NCBI GenBank assembly: GCA_025351545.1
Contig: JANXVQ010000123.1
Coordinates: 1 to 6,780 of the forward strand
DNA: 6,780 nucleotides
Direction: 5' to 3'
Origin: Spirosoma sp.
GTDB lineage: Bacteria; Bacteroidota; Bacteroidia; Cytophagales; Spirosomataceae
How positions within the stretch are numbered: position 1 is the first letter of the stretch; every line of letters starts with the position of its first letter. A model generated the notes under the pieces. That model was given only the letters and a program-made list of their open reading frames with translations. It did not search any database and was not told the DNA's origin. A program made the position numbers and the translations under genes. Of the stretch, positions 6,539 through 6,780 are shown piece after piece.

Positions 6539-6780
6539 TTAAGCTCCAGTCAAAACTGGCTCATAAAACGGGGTAAGGACATCACCCTCTGTTTCTGGAT
6601 GCGGGGCCTGACGTATATAAGGTATCATTGCTACAATATAACGGCCTGGCTCGTCGTCAATCTCATTAAATAATAGTTCATGCTTTGTACCATAATCGTA
6701 CTTATCGCCAAAAATCGTTTTACGATCAACCCAGGTATCGACCCCCACCTGTGTAGCGCGTCTACGATTAACATCAGTAT
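6539..6780 (-). pseudogene. Partial gene of unknown function, 3' end replaced by IS sequence, 5' end outside window
   Basis: A minus-strand frame enters from the right edge and runs open to TAA at 6539-6541. About 66 codons (6581-6778) lie outside the IS and read like real protein (for example VGVDTWVDRKTIFGDKYDYG and NEIDDEPGRYIVAMIPYIR). The last 13 residues (VLTPFYEPVLTGA) are encoded by the IS right end, so the native C-terminus has been cut off. A GTG at 6746-6748 is only an internal codon, because the frame continues upstream. I do not recognise the family. I see no membrane segment or catalytic motif in this fragment. No frame left of the IS continues it: reading straight across the junction reaches a stop within three codons. 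It could still make a truncated but functional protein if the loss is small. Confidence 0.6.
6555..6581 (-). repeat. IS right terminal inverted repeat (IRR)
   Basis: On the minus strand it begins TGTCCTTACCCCG and runs to TGAGCCAGT, pairing with the left repeat over about 20 positions with one gap. It starts 22 bases after the orfB stop codon, the usual compact spacing for IS3 elements. Confidence 0.85.

Larger units (their letters stand above)
5386..6581 (+). mobile_element. IS3-family insertion sequence (probably IS407-like group), complete
   Basis: A 1196-bp element bounded by imperfect terminal inverted repeats that start TG and end CA. It contains orfA and orfB in the overlapping -1 arrangement usual for IS3 elements, with a slippery heptamer at the overlap. 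Both frames are open and the DD(35)E triad is present, so it may be active. Group assignment rests on OrfA ([26 protein letters not shown]) and OrfB ([20 protein letters not shown]), which resemble IS407-type proteins as I remember them; the group is less certain than the family. No clear target-site duplication flanks it: the four bases outside are CCTG on the left and TCAC on the right. Confidence 0.92.

Noticed and set aside
5381..6586. ACC on both sides of the IS (5381-5383 and 6584-6586) as a 3-bp target duplication
   Set aside because: It requires the ends to be at 5384 and 6583, where the outermost two bases no longer pair and the right end would be TC instead of the usual CA. A 3-bp match is easily chance.
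6461..6673. 70-codon plus-strand ORF across the orfB end and the IS right end
   Set aside because: It overlaps orfB in another frame and crosses the IS boundary. The minus-strand frame outside the IS is the more protein-like one.
1..6780. CRISPR arrays, tRNA or rRNA genes, riboswitches, tandem repeats
   Set aside because: Reading both strands by eye, I saw no regularly spaced repeats and no recognisable RNA gene or riboswitch fold. Non-coding stretches are all under 300 bases.

Overview
The window looks like chromosomal DNA from a member of the Bacteroidota, most likely the Cytophagales (a Spirosoma-like genome is my best guess). The strongest evidence is a fused murF-alr gene, an arrangement typical of this phylum. 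Consistent with this, most genes lack a clear Shine-Dalgarno sequence before their start codon. The lineage is inferred from gene content; no 16S or other marker is present.

Left part (1-3716, + strand): conserved housekeeping genes. A CorA-type divalent cation channel, cut off by the left edge, is followed 49 bases later by an 840-residue protein. That protein joins MurF (adds D-Ala-D-Ala to the peptidoglycan precursor) to alanine racemase (makes the D-alanine). The same-strand spacing suggests cotranscription. A perfect 11-bp hairpin followed by a T-rich tract, about 115 bases past the stop, probably ends the transcript.

Middle part (3801-5228, - strand): a convergent 475-residue protein I cannot name. 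It has a Ser/His-rich N-terminus that is probably disordered, then a domain whose motifs (GEEH, a following Glu, an Arg-containing helix, GATH) resemble the TIKI/TraB/EreA/ChaN superfamily. This is the least ordinary gene in the window and may be an accessory enzyme or effector.

Right part (5386-6581): a complete, apparently intact IS3-family insertion sequence of about 1.2 kb. It has imperfect terminal inverted repeats, orfA and orfB in overlapping -1 frames, a canonical A AAA AAG slippery heptamer, and a DD(35)E transposase. Its right end lies inside a minus-strand reading frame that enters from the right edge, so that gene has lost its natural C-terminus. No convincing target-site duplication is seen, so the two flanks may not have been contiguous before insertion. 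The region right of murF-alr therefore looks like accessory, rearranged DNA beside a conserved core block.
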